DNA from: Acidimicrobiia bacterium
GTDB lineage: Bacteria; Actinomycetota; Acidimicrobiia; IMCC26256; JAENVU01
DNA: 13,237 bases
NCBI GenBank assembly: GCA_016650415.1
Contig: JAENVU010000433.1
Coordinates: 1 to 13,237, forward strand
Direction of reading: 5' to 3'
The position numbers and the translations under genes are program-made. Below the pieces are notes generated by a model. The model did not search any database, was not told the DNA's origin, and was given only the letters and a program-made list of their open reading frames with translations. This document shows positions 1 through 6,121 of the stretch, piece after piece (within the stretch, counting starts at the first letter, position 1; each line of letters begins with the position of its first letter).

Positions 1-1015
1 CGTTCGATCGCATCGGCGATCGCGACGTCGTCACCCGGCGGCACCAGCAGGCCGTTCTCACCGTCGATGACCATCTCGGGGATTCCGCCGACCGGGGTCG
101 CCACCACCGGCAGACCTGCGAACATTGCCTCCAACACCGAACACGGCGACTTGTCGATTTCACTGGGCAGCGCGAACAACGCCGAGCGCGCCAACATCTC
201 GACGAGTCGCCGGTCACCCGGGCGCACGTCGGAGAACACCCGGACCCCGGGCTCCGGGTCGATCGGTTCGGGCGTGACCAGGTTGAGAATGCACCGACCG
301 CGGAGACGGGTACGGAAGGCACGCAACAGCGCCCAACCGCCTTTGCGTTCCATCGAGTTCCCGGTGAACGTGATCTCCGGGAGCGCGTTCGGATCGGGCA
401 CCACCACGGTGGGCTCCGGCGGGATGATCCCGAACGGGATGACTCGGAGCCGATCCGGACCAGGCCGTAGCGGTCGCGGATCGCCGCAGCACACCACTCC
501 GATTGCGCGACCACGATCGTGGCCGCGTCGAACACCTTGCCTTCGAAGTATTCGCCGACTCGCGCCGTCATCGGAGTCCCCGGTCCGGGGTGTCGAAACG
601 GCAACTGCACCGCGTTCTGCGCCGCGGATCCGTCCGTCGACACAACCGATGGATACGCGCGCAGTTCGTGGAGTGATCGGAGTGCGGCGTGTTGTGAATA
701 GACGTGGATGGCACCGACCGGACCGGCGGCGATCGCCCTCCGCAACATGCTCCGTGCTGTCGTCGAGAGTGCGAGCTGCGCGCGCACCGGAGCGAGGTCG
801 CCGTCGATGCGAGCGAGCCCCGGAATCTTGACTCCCACGATCCGGCGCAACATCGAGCGCGGCGGAACATCCAGGGGGATGACATCGAGCTCCGGGTGTT
901 CCGAGAGCGCCCGATAGGTGTTCAGATGCATCGTCGCGTGGCCACCGAGGTTCTCGTTGACCATGATCAGGCGACCGACGTCGGGCAGGGACTGATCAGC
1001 TTCCATTGCCACCAT
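1..1015 (-). CDS. Glycosyltransferase family 4 (GT-B), partial, with an apparent frameshift
   Basis: A nucleotide-sugar-dependent glycosyltransferase, cut by the left edge of the window. The ATG at 1015 overlaps the stop of the upstream flavoprotein gene (TGATG), so translation is probably coupled. The first ~185 codons (1015 to about 461) read as an N-terminal GT-B domain, with NENLGGHATMHLNTYRAL near the start and VVAQSEWCAAAIRDRYGL just before the break. After that the coding frame changes: the next frame gives GPDRLRVIPFGIIPPEP, then FTGNSMERKGG and SPCSVLEAMFAGLPVVATPV, the typical donor-binding domain of GT4 enzymes. One extra G (CTGGGTCC instead of CTGGTCC, plus-strand 459-462) would join both halves perfectly. 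The lesion is therefore either a recent mutation or a sequencing or assembly error. In the E-x7-E position I see Asp then Glu. The acceptor and sugar cannot be told from the sequence. Confidence 0.8.
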   Translation of the reverse strand, partial: MVAMEADQSLPDVGRLIMVNENLGGHATMHLNTYRALSEHPELDVIPLDVPPRSMLRRIVGVKIPGLARIDGDLAPVRAQLALSTTARSMLRRAIAAGPVGAIHVYSQHAALRSLHELRAYPSVVSTDGSAAQNAVQLPFRHPGPGTPMTARVGEYFEGKVFDAATIVVAQSEWCAAAIRDRYGLVRIGSESSRSGSSRRSPPWWCPIRTRSRRSRSPGTRWNAKAVGRCCVPSVPVSAVGAFSTWSRPNRSTRSPGSGCSPTCARVTGDSSRCWRARRCSRCPVKSTSRRVRCWRQCSQVCRWWRPRSAESPRWSSTVRTACWCRRVTTSRSPMRSN

Positions 1016-2382
1016 CACCCGCGTATCGGATCAACCTGCCGGTCACTCAACCCCAAAGCGCGCGGACCACTCGGGTCAGGCAGCGCCCGCACGAGCACCT
1101 CCACCGCCGCATAGGCCGCTTCGGCCGGACCGATTTCGTCGGGGCGGAGCAGATTGGCCATGATGCGCAGCACCCACTCCATCAAGCTGCGCGAATGCAT
1201 GCCCACTCGGGTGAGTTCCCGCATGATCGCCGGGTTGCCGATGATCTTGACGAAGGTCCGGGCCACCTTGAAGTAGAGGCCGTAGACCTCTTCGAGCCGG
1301 TCCGGATACCGGGCCAGCGCCAGACCGTCACCGGTGAGGAGAGCCTCGCTGACCGTTTCCGCCACCATTCGCCCGGTTTCATACGCGTAGGCGATGCCTT
1401 CACCATTGAACGGATTGATCGAACCGGCCGCATCTCCGGCGACGATCCAGGTCGGTCCCACCTTGGGCAGGACCGACCCACCCGTCGGCAGACGCCCGCC
1501 GGTGGCGGGCCCACAGGAGGTTTCGGGCGTGATCCCCCAACGCTGCGGCGTCATCGCGACGAAGGCATCCATCAGCCGGGAGGTGTTGACCGCCTTGAAC
1601 CCGGTGAATGTGTCGAGCAGGCCCGCCCCGACGTTGACGGTGCCGTCGCCGACCGGGAAGATCCATCCGTACCCCGGCATGTGGTTGCCGTCGCGGTCAC
1701 GCAGGTCCAGGTGCGACTCGATCCAGGGATCGTCGTGCATCGGACTGGTGTAATAGCCGCGTATCGCCATGCCCATGGGGTAGGTGCGGTCACGCTGGGT
1801 ACCGAGTGCCCGACCGAACCGGGAGTTGGCACCGTCCGCAACGACCACGTACTTGGCGCGCACCACCTCGGTCGTTCCGGACTCGCCCCGCCGAATTGCC
1901 GCACCGGTGACCAATCCGGACTCGAGCACCGGTTCGAGTGCCTCTGATCCCTGCCACACCGTGGCCCCGGCCTTGACCGCGCGATCGGCGACCATCTGAT
2001 CGAGATCCCGGCGACGCACCACGTAGCCGTGACTGGGAAAATCCGGGTGATCGGGCCACGCGAGTTCGAGAGTGAGTCCGTGGGCGATCGAACGCAATCC
2101 GTCGTACCGGTGGAAGTCCTCGAGTGGCGAACCCAGACCCATGTCGACCAGTTGACGAACCGCCCGGGGCGTCAGACCGTCTCCGCAGGTCTTCTCGCGT
2201 GGGAACGTCTTCTTTTCGACCGCCAGGACGGAGTGACCGGCTTCGGCCAGCCAGTACGCCGCCGCCGCCCCCGATGGCCCCGCGCCGACGACGAGTACAT
2301 CGACGCGGTCCGGAGTCGAACGGTCGGAGGATGTTGCCGCGGGCACCGTGGCATCGTCCCACGCCGCAGACCCTCGGGGCAC
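1015..2382 (-). CDS. Geranylgeranyl reductase family FAD-dependent oxidoreductase
   Basis: A 455-residue flavoprotein of the geranylgeranyl reductase family, which saturates double bonds of isoprenoid chains. The N-terminal dinucleotide-binding motif is GAGPSG (33-38), followed by the family signature CGDGLTPR (66-73), the second FAD motif VVADGANSRFG (180-190), and GDAAGSINPFNGEGIAYA (316-333), which contacts the flavin ribityl chain. There is no signal peptide. It is transcribed divergently from the quinol-oxidase operon, which suggests (inference) that the substrate is the menaquinone side chain, as for mycobacterial MenJ; a lipid or carotenoid precursor is possible. The start is the GTG at 2382. 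The first 25 residues are poorly structured, and a second GTG at 2346 would give a protein starting at VPAATSS; neither has a strong ribosome binding site. The stop overlaps the start of the following glycosyltransferase. Confidence 0.88.
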   Translation of the reverse strand: MPRGSAAWDDATVPAATSSDRSTPDRVDVLVVGAGPSGAAAAYWLAEAGHSVLAVEKKTFPREKTCGDGLTPRAVRQLVDMGLGSPLEDFHRYDGLRSIAHGLTLELAWPDHPDFPSHGYVVRRRDLDQMVADRAVKAGATVWQGSEALEPVLESGLVTGAAIRRGESGTTEVVRAKYVVVADGANSRFGRALGTQRDRTYPMGMAIRGYYTSPMHDDPWIESHLDLRDRDGNHMPGYGWIFPVGDGTVNVGAGLLDTFTGFKAVNTSRLMDAFVAMTPQRWGITPETSCGPATGGRLPTGGSVLPKVGPTWIVAGDAAGSINPFNGEGIAYAYETGRMVAETVSEALLTGDGLALARYPDRLEEVYGLYFKVARTFVKIIGNPAIMRELTRVGMHSRSLMEWVLRIMANLLRPDEIGPAEAAYAAVEVLVRALPDPSGPRALGLSDRQVDPIRG

Positions 2383-2567
2383 ACCACGCGACCAAGTGTG
2401 CGACCAAGTACCGCGCCTCGCAGAAAAGAAAGTCGCGAAGAGGCCGCCGGAGCCCTTCGATGTGTCCCGCCGCGATCTAGCGTGGTAGAGAAACGCCCGG
2501 AAGAAGGGAATGGGTACGACATCGGAGGGGGATGTCGGCCCGGACCGAGAAGGAGACGTGCGGCACC
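2383..2567. promoter_or_regulatory. Divergent intergenic region with presumed promoters for both flanking operons
   Basis: This 185-bp spacer lies between the flavoprotein gene (leftward) and the bc-complex operon (rightward), so promoters for both must lie in or near it. I could not identify convincing -10 and -35 boxes on either strand. It contains a pair of 10-bp direct repeats next to the leftward start, an A-rich patch (about 2421-2435), and an AGGAG at 2551-2555 upstream of the rightward start. Confidence 0.45.
2388..2409. repeat. Two direct repeats of GCGACCAAGT, 12-bp period
   Basis: GCGACCAAGT occurs at 2388-2397 and again at 2400-2409, exact copies separated by 2 bases. They start 6 bp upstream of the GTG start of the flavoprotein gene. 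Repeats near one helical turn apart in a divergent promoter region are typical of operators for dimeric or tandem-binding regulators, but no such protein is encoded in the window, so this role is inferred. Confidence 0.5.
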
Positions 2568-3065
2568 ATGCCCAACTTGCTGCCTGACTGGGGCTTCTTC
2601 CGACCCAACGGTCGGCTGATCGTGTTTACGATCATCACCTTCGTGATGATCGGAATCGCGATCTGGAAGATGCGCCAGCCCAAGCCTGAACGCCCCAGCA
2701 CGTGGGCGGAATCGATGGTGGGCGCGGTCTACACCTTCGCCCTGTTCCTGCTCATGTACGCGATCATCCCGCACGAGTTCATCACGGTGTCGGACAAGTA
2801 CTGGGGCCTCTCCACCAACCGCTACCTCTTCAAGTCGACGACAGCCATCCCGTTCAACCACAACTGGAACTGGCCGTTCTCCGTCGATCTCCAGCACGGC
2901 GTACGCGATCCGCTCGTCGTCCTGATCTACGTCGCGTTCTTCGCCGGCAACATTGCGATGTTCGTCCTCTGGCAGAAGCGCCCGACCCAGTCCGAGGCTG
3001 CCGCCCGCGAACCGGTCCCTGCCGGCACGTCGCGGTTCGGTCGACCCTTGAAGGCCAAGGCCTGA
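2568..3065 (+). CDS. Three-helix membrane protein, first gene of the bc-complex operon
   Basis: I do not recognise this 165-residue protein. It has three predicted membrane helices (about 16-35, 49-68 and 114-135) and a hydrophilic, positively charged C-terminal tail of about 30 residues that is probably cytoplasmic. The loop between helices 2 and 3 is rich in aromatic residues and contains His98 and His110; His69 sits at the end of helix 2. No CXXCH, Fe-S or nucleotide motif is visible. It begins the operon and its stop is one base from the ferredoxin start, so it may anchor the ferredoxin or form part of the quinol-oxidase complex (inference). I chose the ATG at 2568, which has AGGAG 12 bases upstream. 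The in-frame ATG at 2532 would add 12 hydrophilic residues, but its GGAGG lies only 3 bases away. Confidence 0.8.
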   Translation: MPNLLPDWGFFRPNGRLIVFTIITFVMIGIAIWKMRQPKPERPSTWAESMVGAVYTFALFLLMYAIIPHEFITVSDKYWGLSTNRYLFKSTTAIPFNHNWNWPFSVDLQHGVRDPLVVLIYVAFFAGNIAMFVLWQKRPTQSEAAAREPVPAGTSRFGRPLKAKA

Positions 3066-3066
3066 C

Positions 3067-3480
3067 ATGGCCAAGACCGACGCGAACCCCCCGATGCCGG
3101 AGTTCGTGACCGACTACGTGCTCCAGGAGGTCGACCCGACCTTCCTGACCGCGTCGGTCAAGCCCAAACAATTCCTGCACATCGACCAAGCCGAGTGCAT
3201 CATGTGCGAGGGCTGCGTCGACATCTGTCCCTGGAAATGCATTCACATGGTGTCCGTCGGCGCGATCGATGCGGCGGTGGGCACCGAACGGCCCGGCGAA
3301 GATCCTCGCGACCATGTCGCGTTCATCGTCGACGAGGACGTGTGTACCCGCTGCGCACTCTGCGTGGATCGATGCCCGACCGGTGTCATCATCCTCGGCA
3401 AACTCGCAGACCAGGGCGCCGCCGGCGACCCGCATACCCGCAACAACCGCCACGGCTACAGCTATGGCGTCAGGTTCTAG
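3067..3480 (+). CDS. Two-cluster [4Fe-4S] ferredoxin
   Basis: A 137-residue soluble iron-sulfur protein with two classic [4Fe-4S] motifs: CIMCEGCVDICP (Cys44, 47, 50, 54) and CTRCALCVDRCP (Cys93, 96, 99, 103). The fourth cysteine of each motif is expected to ligate the other cluster, as in bacterial two-cluster ferredoxins. An extra Cys58 follows the first motif. The two motifs are separated by an unusually long 38-residue insert, and there is a ~40-residue N-terminal extension (PEFVTDYVLQEVDPTFL) plus a ~30-residue His/Asn/Arg-rich tail. No signal or Tat peptide is present, so it should act in the cytoplasm. It sits one base after the membrane-protein gene and before cytochrome b. A role as an electron donor to, or acceptor from, the quinone-reducing side of the complex is an inference from position. 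Confidence 0.92.
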   Translation: MAKTDANPPMPEFVTDYVLQEVDPTFLTASVKPKQFLHIDQAECIMCEGCVDICPWKCIHMVSVGAIDAAVGTERPGEDPRDHVAFIVDEDVCTRCALCVDRCPTGVIILGKLADQGAAGDPHTRNNRHGYSYGVRF

Positions 3481-3496
3481 GCAAGGAGTGGCGCTC

Positions 3497-3562
3497 ATGT
3501 GGAGCGAACGGCCCCGGGGGCTACAGCGGACATCCCGCTGCAGAGTGAGCGGAGCGATCTAG
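3497..3562 (+). CDS. Possible 21-residue leader peptide before cytochrome b
   Basis: A short ORF beginning MWSERPRGLQ and ending in TAG directly against the cytochrome b ATG (TAGATG). It has a good Shine-Dalgarno (AGGAG, 3485-3489) 7 bases upstream of its ATG. Cytochrome b also has its own GGAG at 3551-3554. It may couple ferredoxin and cytochrome b translation or may be chance; the peptide is Arg- and Ser-rich and resembles nothing I know. Confidence 0.3.
   Translation: MWSERPRGLQRTSRCRVSGAI
3524..3540 (+). other. Small hairpin between ferredoxin and cytochrome b genes
   Basis: CAGCGG (3524-3529) and CCGCTG (3535-3540) form a perfect 6-bp GC-rich stem with a 5-base loop in the 82-bp spacer. 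No T-run follows, so it is not a standard terminator. It could mark an RNA processing or stability point that sets subunit ratios (inference). Confidence 0.3.
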
Positions 3563-4360
3563 ATGGCCAACGGCAACGGGAGTAACGAATCCGGTGGCAT
3601 CGGCGTGAAGCTGGGCGAGCGCGCGAAAGAAATGGGCGACCGCGTCGGCAACTCACAGGTCGTCACTTCGATCATCCGACCCGGGTCCATCTTCCGCAAG
3701 GGCTACACCGACAGCCCGCGGAACCGGTCCTACGTGATCATGAACAGCGTGCTGTACCACCTGCACCCGGTGAAGGTGAAGCGGCACGCGGTCAAGGTCA
3801 GCTACACGCTCTGCCTCGGCGGGCTGTCGTTCTTCCTGTTCATCCTGCTCACCGTCACCGGCATCTTCTTGATGTTCTTCTACCGGCCGACCGAAGCCGC
3901 CGCCTGGAACAACGTGCAGCAGCTCGAGACCGCCGTGTGGTTCGGATCGCTCGTGCGCAACATGCATCGATGGGGTGCCCACCTCATGGTGCTCAGCGTG
4001 TTCCTCCACATGAGTCGCGTCTTCTACCACGGTGCCTATAAGGCGCCACGGGAGTTCAACTGGGTCATCGGCGTCATCCTGCTCGTCATGACCCTGATGC
4101 TCTCCTTCACGGGCTACCTGCTCCCGTGGGACCAGCTCGCGCTCTGGGCCGTGACCGTCGGTACCAACATGATGGGCTACACGCCGGTCTTCGGAAGCCA
4201 GATGCGATACGCCCTCCTGGGTTCGAAGGAAATCTCGGGAGACACGCTGCTGCGGTGGTACACGCTGCACGTCCTCCTGCTGCCGTTCATCATCGTGATC
4301 TTCATGGCGATTCACTTCTGGCGCGTCCGTAAGGACGGCGGCATCAGTGGACCGCTCTAG
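3563..4360 (+). CDS. Cytochrome b6-type N-terminal cytochrome b subunit of a quinol oxidase
   Basis: The haem-carrying four-helix half of cytochrome b, 265 residues. Helices lie near 83-106, 131-155, 166-187 and 232-254. Haem b ligands are His135 and His149 (13 residues apart, in MHRWGAHLMVLSVFLHM) and His236 and His251, with 14 residues between them, which is the b6 spacing rather than the 13 of mitochondrial-type cytochrome b. The Qo-site stretch GYLLPWDQLALWAVTVG (184-200) matches b6 closely. Cys84 in YTLCLGG aligns with the b6 cysteine (FYCLGG) that covalently holds haem c(i). A hydrophilic N-terminal extension of ~50 residues, beginning MANGNGSNES, is not found in plant or cyanobacterial b6. 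The protein ends after helix 4, and the next gene supplies the C-terminal half. A GGAG lies 8 bases before the start. Confidence 0.94.
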   Translation: MANGNGSNESGGIGVKLGERAKEMGDRVGNSQVVTSIIRPGSIFRKGYTDSPRNRSYVIMNSVLYHLHPVKVKRHAVKVSYTLCLGGLSFFLFILLTVTGIFLMFFYRPTEAAAWNNVQQLETAVWFGSLVRNMHRWGAHLMVLSVFLHMSRVFYHGAYKAPREFNWVIGVILLVMTLMLSFTGYLLPWDQLALWAVTVGTNMMGYTPVFGSQMRYALLGSKEISGDTLLRWYTLHVLLLPFIIVIFMAIHFWRVRKDGGISGPL

Positions 4361-4379
4361 GCCGGGGAGGAGTTGACCT

Positions 4380-5213
4380 ATGGCTGAAGTGCCCGAACAT
4401 CTCCTGAAGCGCAGCGCCGAACGCCGGAAGGCGCTGGGGTTGCCCGGCGGCGAGGCGGCCGACGATGCACCGGCGGATACCGGCGCCGACGTCCCCGCGG
4501 AGACCCCCGCGGAGGAAGCCGCTCCGGTGGCGGCCAGCGCCGCGTCGGATGAAGGCGTGATCACCGAAGACAAGGGTGGCGTGCCCGCCCACCTGCTCGA
4601 GCGGTCTCGCAAGCGCAAGGCCGCGGCGGCCGGTGGCGGAGCCGCTGCCGGCGGTGGCGCCACTGCGACCGCGACCAAGACTGCGCCGATCGCCGCGCCG
4701 GCGGGCACGGGACCGGGCGGTCACACCCAGCGCCTGCTCACGGTCGTCAAGTCCGGCTCGATTCAACAGACCCGAGCCGAGGCGCAGGACAAGGTGCACA
4801 CGTGGCCGCACTTGCTCGTGATCGAGCTCTCGGCGGCATTGGCGCTCACGGCGATGCTCCTGATCTTCTCGGCCATCGTGCGCGCGCCGTTGCTCGGCTT
4901 GGCCGACGTCAACCAGACGCCAAACCCGTCGAAGGCACCCTGGTACTTCCTCGGTCTCCAGGAACTGCTCACGATGTTCCACCCGATGGTCGCCGGGGTG
5001 ACCGTGCCCGGCATGGGTCTCTTCCTGCTGATCATCGCTCCGTACGTGGACACCAACCCCTCCAACAAGCCGGACGACCGCAAGTTCGCGATCTCGCTCT
5101 TCACTCTCTTCCTCATGTTCTGGTCCGTCCTGGTGATCATCGGTTCGTTCTTCCGAGGCGCGGGGTTCAACTTCGTGTTCCCGTGGAACGACGGCATCTT
5201 CTTCGAGCTGTAA
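4380..5213 (+). CDS. Cytochrome b C-terminal domain subunit (subunit IV-like) with long N-terminal extension
   Basis: The second half of a split cytochrome b, 277 residues against about 160 for subunit IV (PetD). The membrane part starts near 140: helices at about 145-167, 208-224 and 236-258. The Qo motif usually written PEWY reads APWY (186-189, in NPSKAPWYFLGLQELL), so the catalytic glutamate is missing at its normal place. Glu195, six residues after the motif, is the nearest acidic residue. The first ~115 residues are hydrophilic and rich in Ala, Gly, Pro and Glu, and hold a motif twice: VPEHLLKRSAERRKA (4-18) and VPAHLLERSRKRKAA (68-82), separated by acidic and Ala-rich linker. I do not recognise this motif. 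The gene follows cytochrome b by 19 bases and has a strong GGAGGAG 7 bases before its ATG. Confidence 0.92.
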   Translation: MAEVPEHLLKRSAERRKALGLPGGEAADDAPADTGADVPAETPAEEAAPVAASAASDEGVITEDKGGVPAHLLERSRKRKAAAAGGGAAAGGGATATATKTAPIAAPAGTGPGGHTQRLLTVVKSGSIQQTRAEAQDKVHTWPHLLVIELSAALALTAMLLIFSAIVRAPLLGLADVNQTPNPSKAPWYFLGLQELLTMFHPMVAGVTVPGMGLFLLIIAPYVDTNPSNKPDDRKFAISLFTLFLMFWSVLVIIGSFFRGAGFNFVFPWNDGIFFEL

Positions 5214-5223
5214 GGAACCTCCG

Positions 5224-6075
5224 TTGAACATCGCATTGATCATCGGCATCCTGGTCATCGTCGCCCTGGCGGCGATCACCGTCTTCGCGTCGGCACGACG
5301 CCGCGGCACCGACGCGGCGGGCCACGTGACGGGCAAGCTCACCGCCGAGACGAGGGCCACCGATGCGGGCACCGGCCTCGCGGTGAGCGACGACGCGTCG
5401 GCCGAAGCTCGGGCCCGCGGTGAGGAGACCCGCGCCGGAGCCGGCGGCGTCGCGACTCGCGGGTCGACGGGCGTCGCGGAGTTCACACCGGCCGAATACG
5501 AAGAGATCCAGGTCAGCCGGCGCCAGTTCTTCAACCGGGCGATCATCCAGACCATGGGGATCAGCATCGGGACGTTCGGGATCTCGGCCATCGCCTTCCT
5601 CTACGCCAAGTCCTCCGGCGGATTCGGCGGGAAGATCGATGCCGGCATCACCCTCCCCGACGTCCAGGCGTACTGGGATGCGAAGAAGGAACCGTTCTAC
5701 GTTCCGGCCGCGCGCACGTATCTGCAGCCGTACCCGCTCGCCGATATTCCCCAGGCCAAGAAGATCAACGAATACCAACTGATCATTCCCAGCATGGAGA
5801 AGGGCATCGTCGGGCTCTACCAGAAGTGCGTGCACCTCGGCTGCCGGGTCCCGTGGTGTCAGACCTCGCAGTGGTTCGAATGCCCCTGCCACGGTTCGAA
5901 GTACAGCCGGGTCGGCGAGAAGCGCGGTGGCCCGGCCCCGCGTGGCCTCGACCACTGGATCGTGACCGTCTCCGGCGTCAAGCTCACCATCGACACCTCC
6001 GGCAACCCCGTCACCGGGCCGCCGATCGGCACCGACACGACCGGCCAGGGCGCCGAAGGCCCGCCATGCGTCTGA
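5224..6075 (+). CDS. Rieske [2Fe-2S] iron-sulfur subunit of the bc/b6f-type complex
   Basis: The 283-residue Rieske protein that takes one electron from quinol at the Qo site. The cluster boxes are CVHLGC (202-207) and CPCHGS (220-225): Cys202, His204, Cys220 and His223 are ligands, while Cys207 and Cys222 form the expected disulfide. Cys212 between the boxes and Cys282 near the C-terminus are extra. There are two membrane segments: residues 3-22 at the very N-terminus, and about 107-127 preceded by the Tat-like SRRQFFNRA (98-106). The ~70-residue Ala/Arg/Glu-rich linker between them should be cytoplasmic. The start is a TTG at 5224, supported by AAGGA 7 bases upstream and by the immediate hydrophobic segment. 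Haem-bearing subunits lie on both sides in the operon. Confidence 0.94.
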   Translation: MNIALIIGILVIVALAAITVFASARRRGTDAAGHVTGKLTAETRATDAGTGLAVSDDASAEARARGEETRAGAGGVATRGSTGVAEFTPAEYEEIQVSRRQFFNRAIIQTMGISIGTFGISAIAFLYAKSSGGFGGKIDAGITLPDVQAYWDAKKEPFYVPAARTYLQPYPLADIPQAKKINEYQLIIPSMEKGIVGLYQKCVHLGCRVPWCQTSQWFECPCHGSKYSRVGEKRGGPAPRGLDHWIVTVSGVKLTIDTSGNPVTGPPIGTDTTGQGAEGPPCV

Positions 6076-6121
6076 TGCCGGCACTGTTCTCCCACCACCC
6101 TGGAACTCTCAAGAGGCCACT

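Noticed and set aside
1006..1947. Plus-strand 313-codon open frame opposite the flavoprotein gene
   Set aside because: The minus strand carries complete FAD and family motifs; the plus frame has none.
2532..2567. Upstream ATG for the first bc-operon gene
   Set aside because: Its ribosome site is only 3 bases away and the added residues are hydrophilic and unlike the rest, but I cannot exclude it.
2383..2567. Specific sigma-70-like promoter boxes
   Set aside because: Several weak AT-containing hexamers occur, but none pairs with a partner at proper spacing on either strand.
3653..6084. Long minus-strand open frames under cytochrome b, subunit IV and Rieske genes
   Set aside because: They mirror genes with strong family motifs, and their products are low-complexity His/Glu/Arg-rich strings typical of antisense frames.
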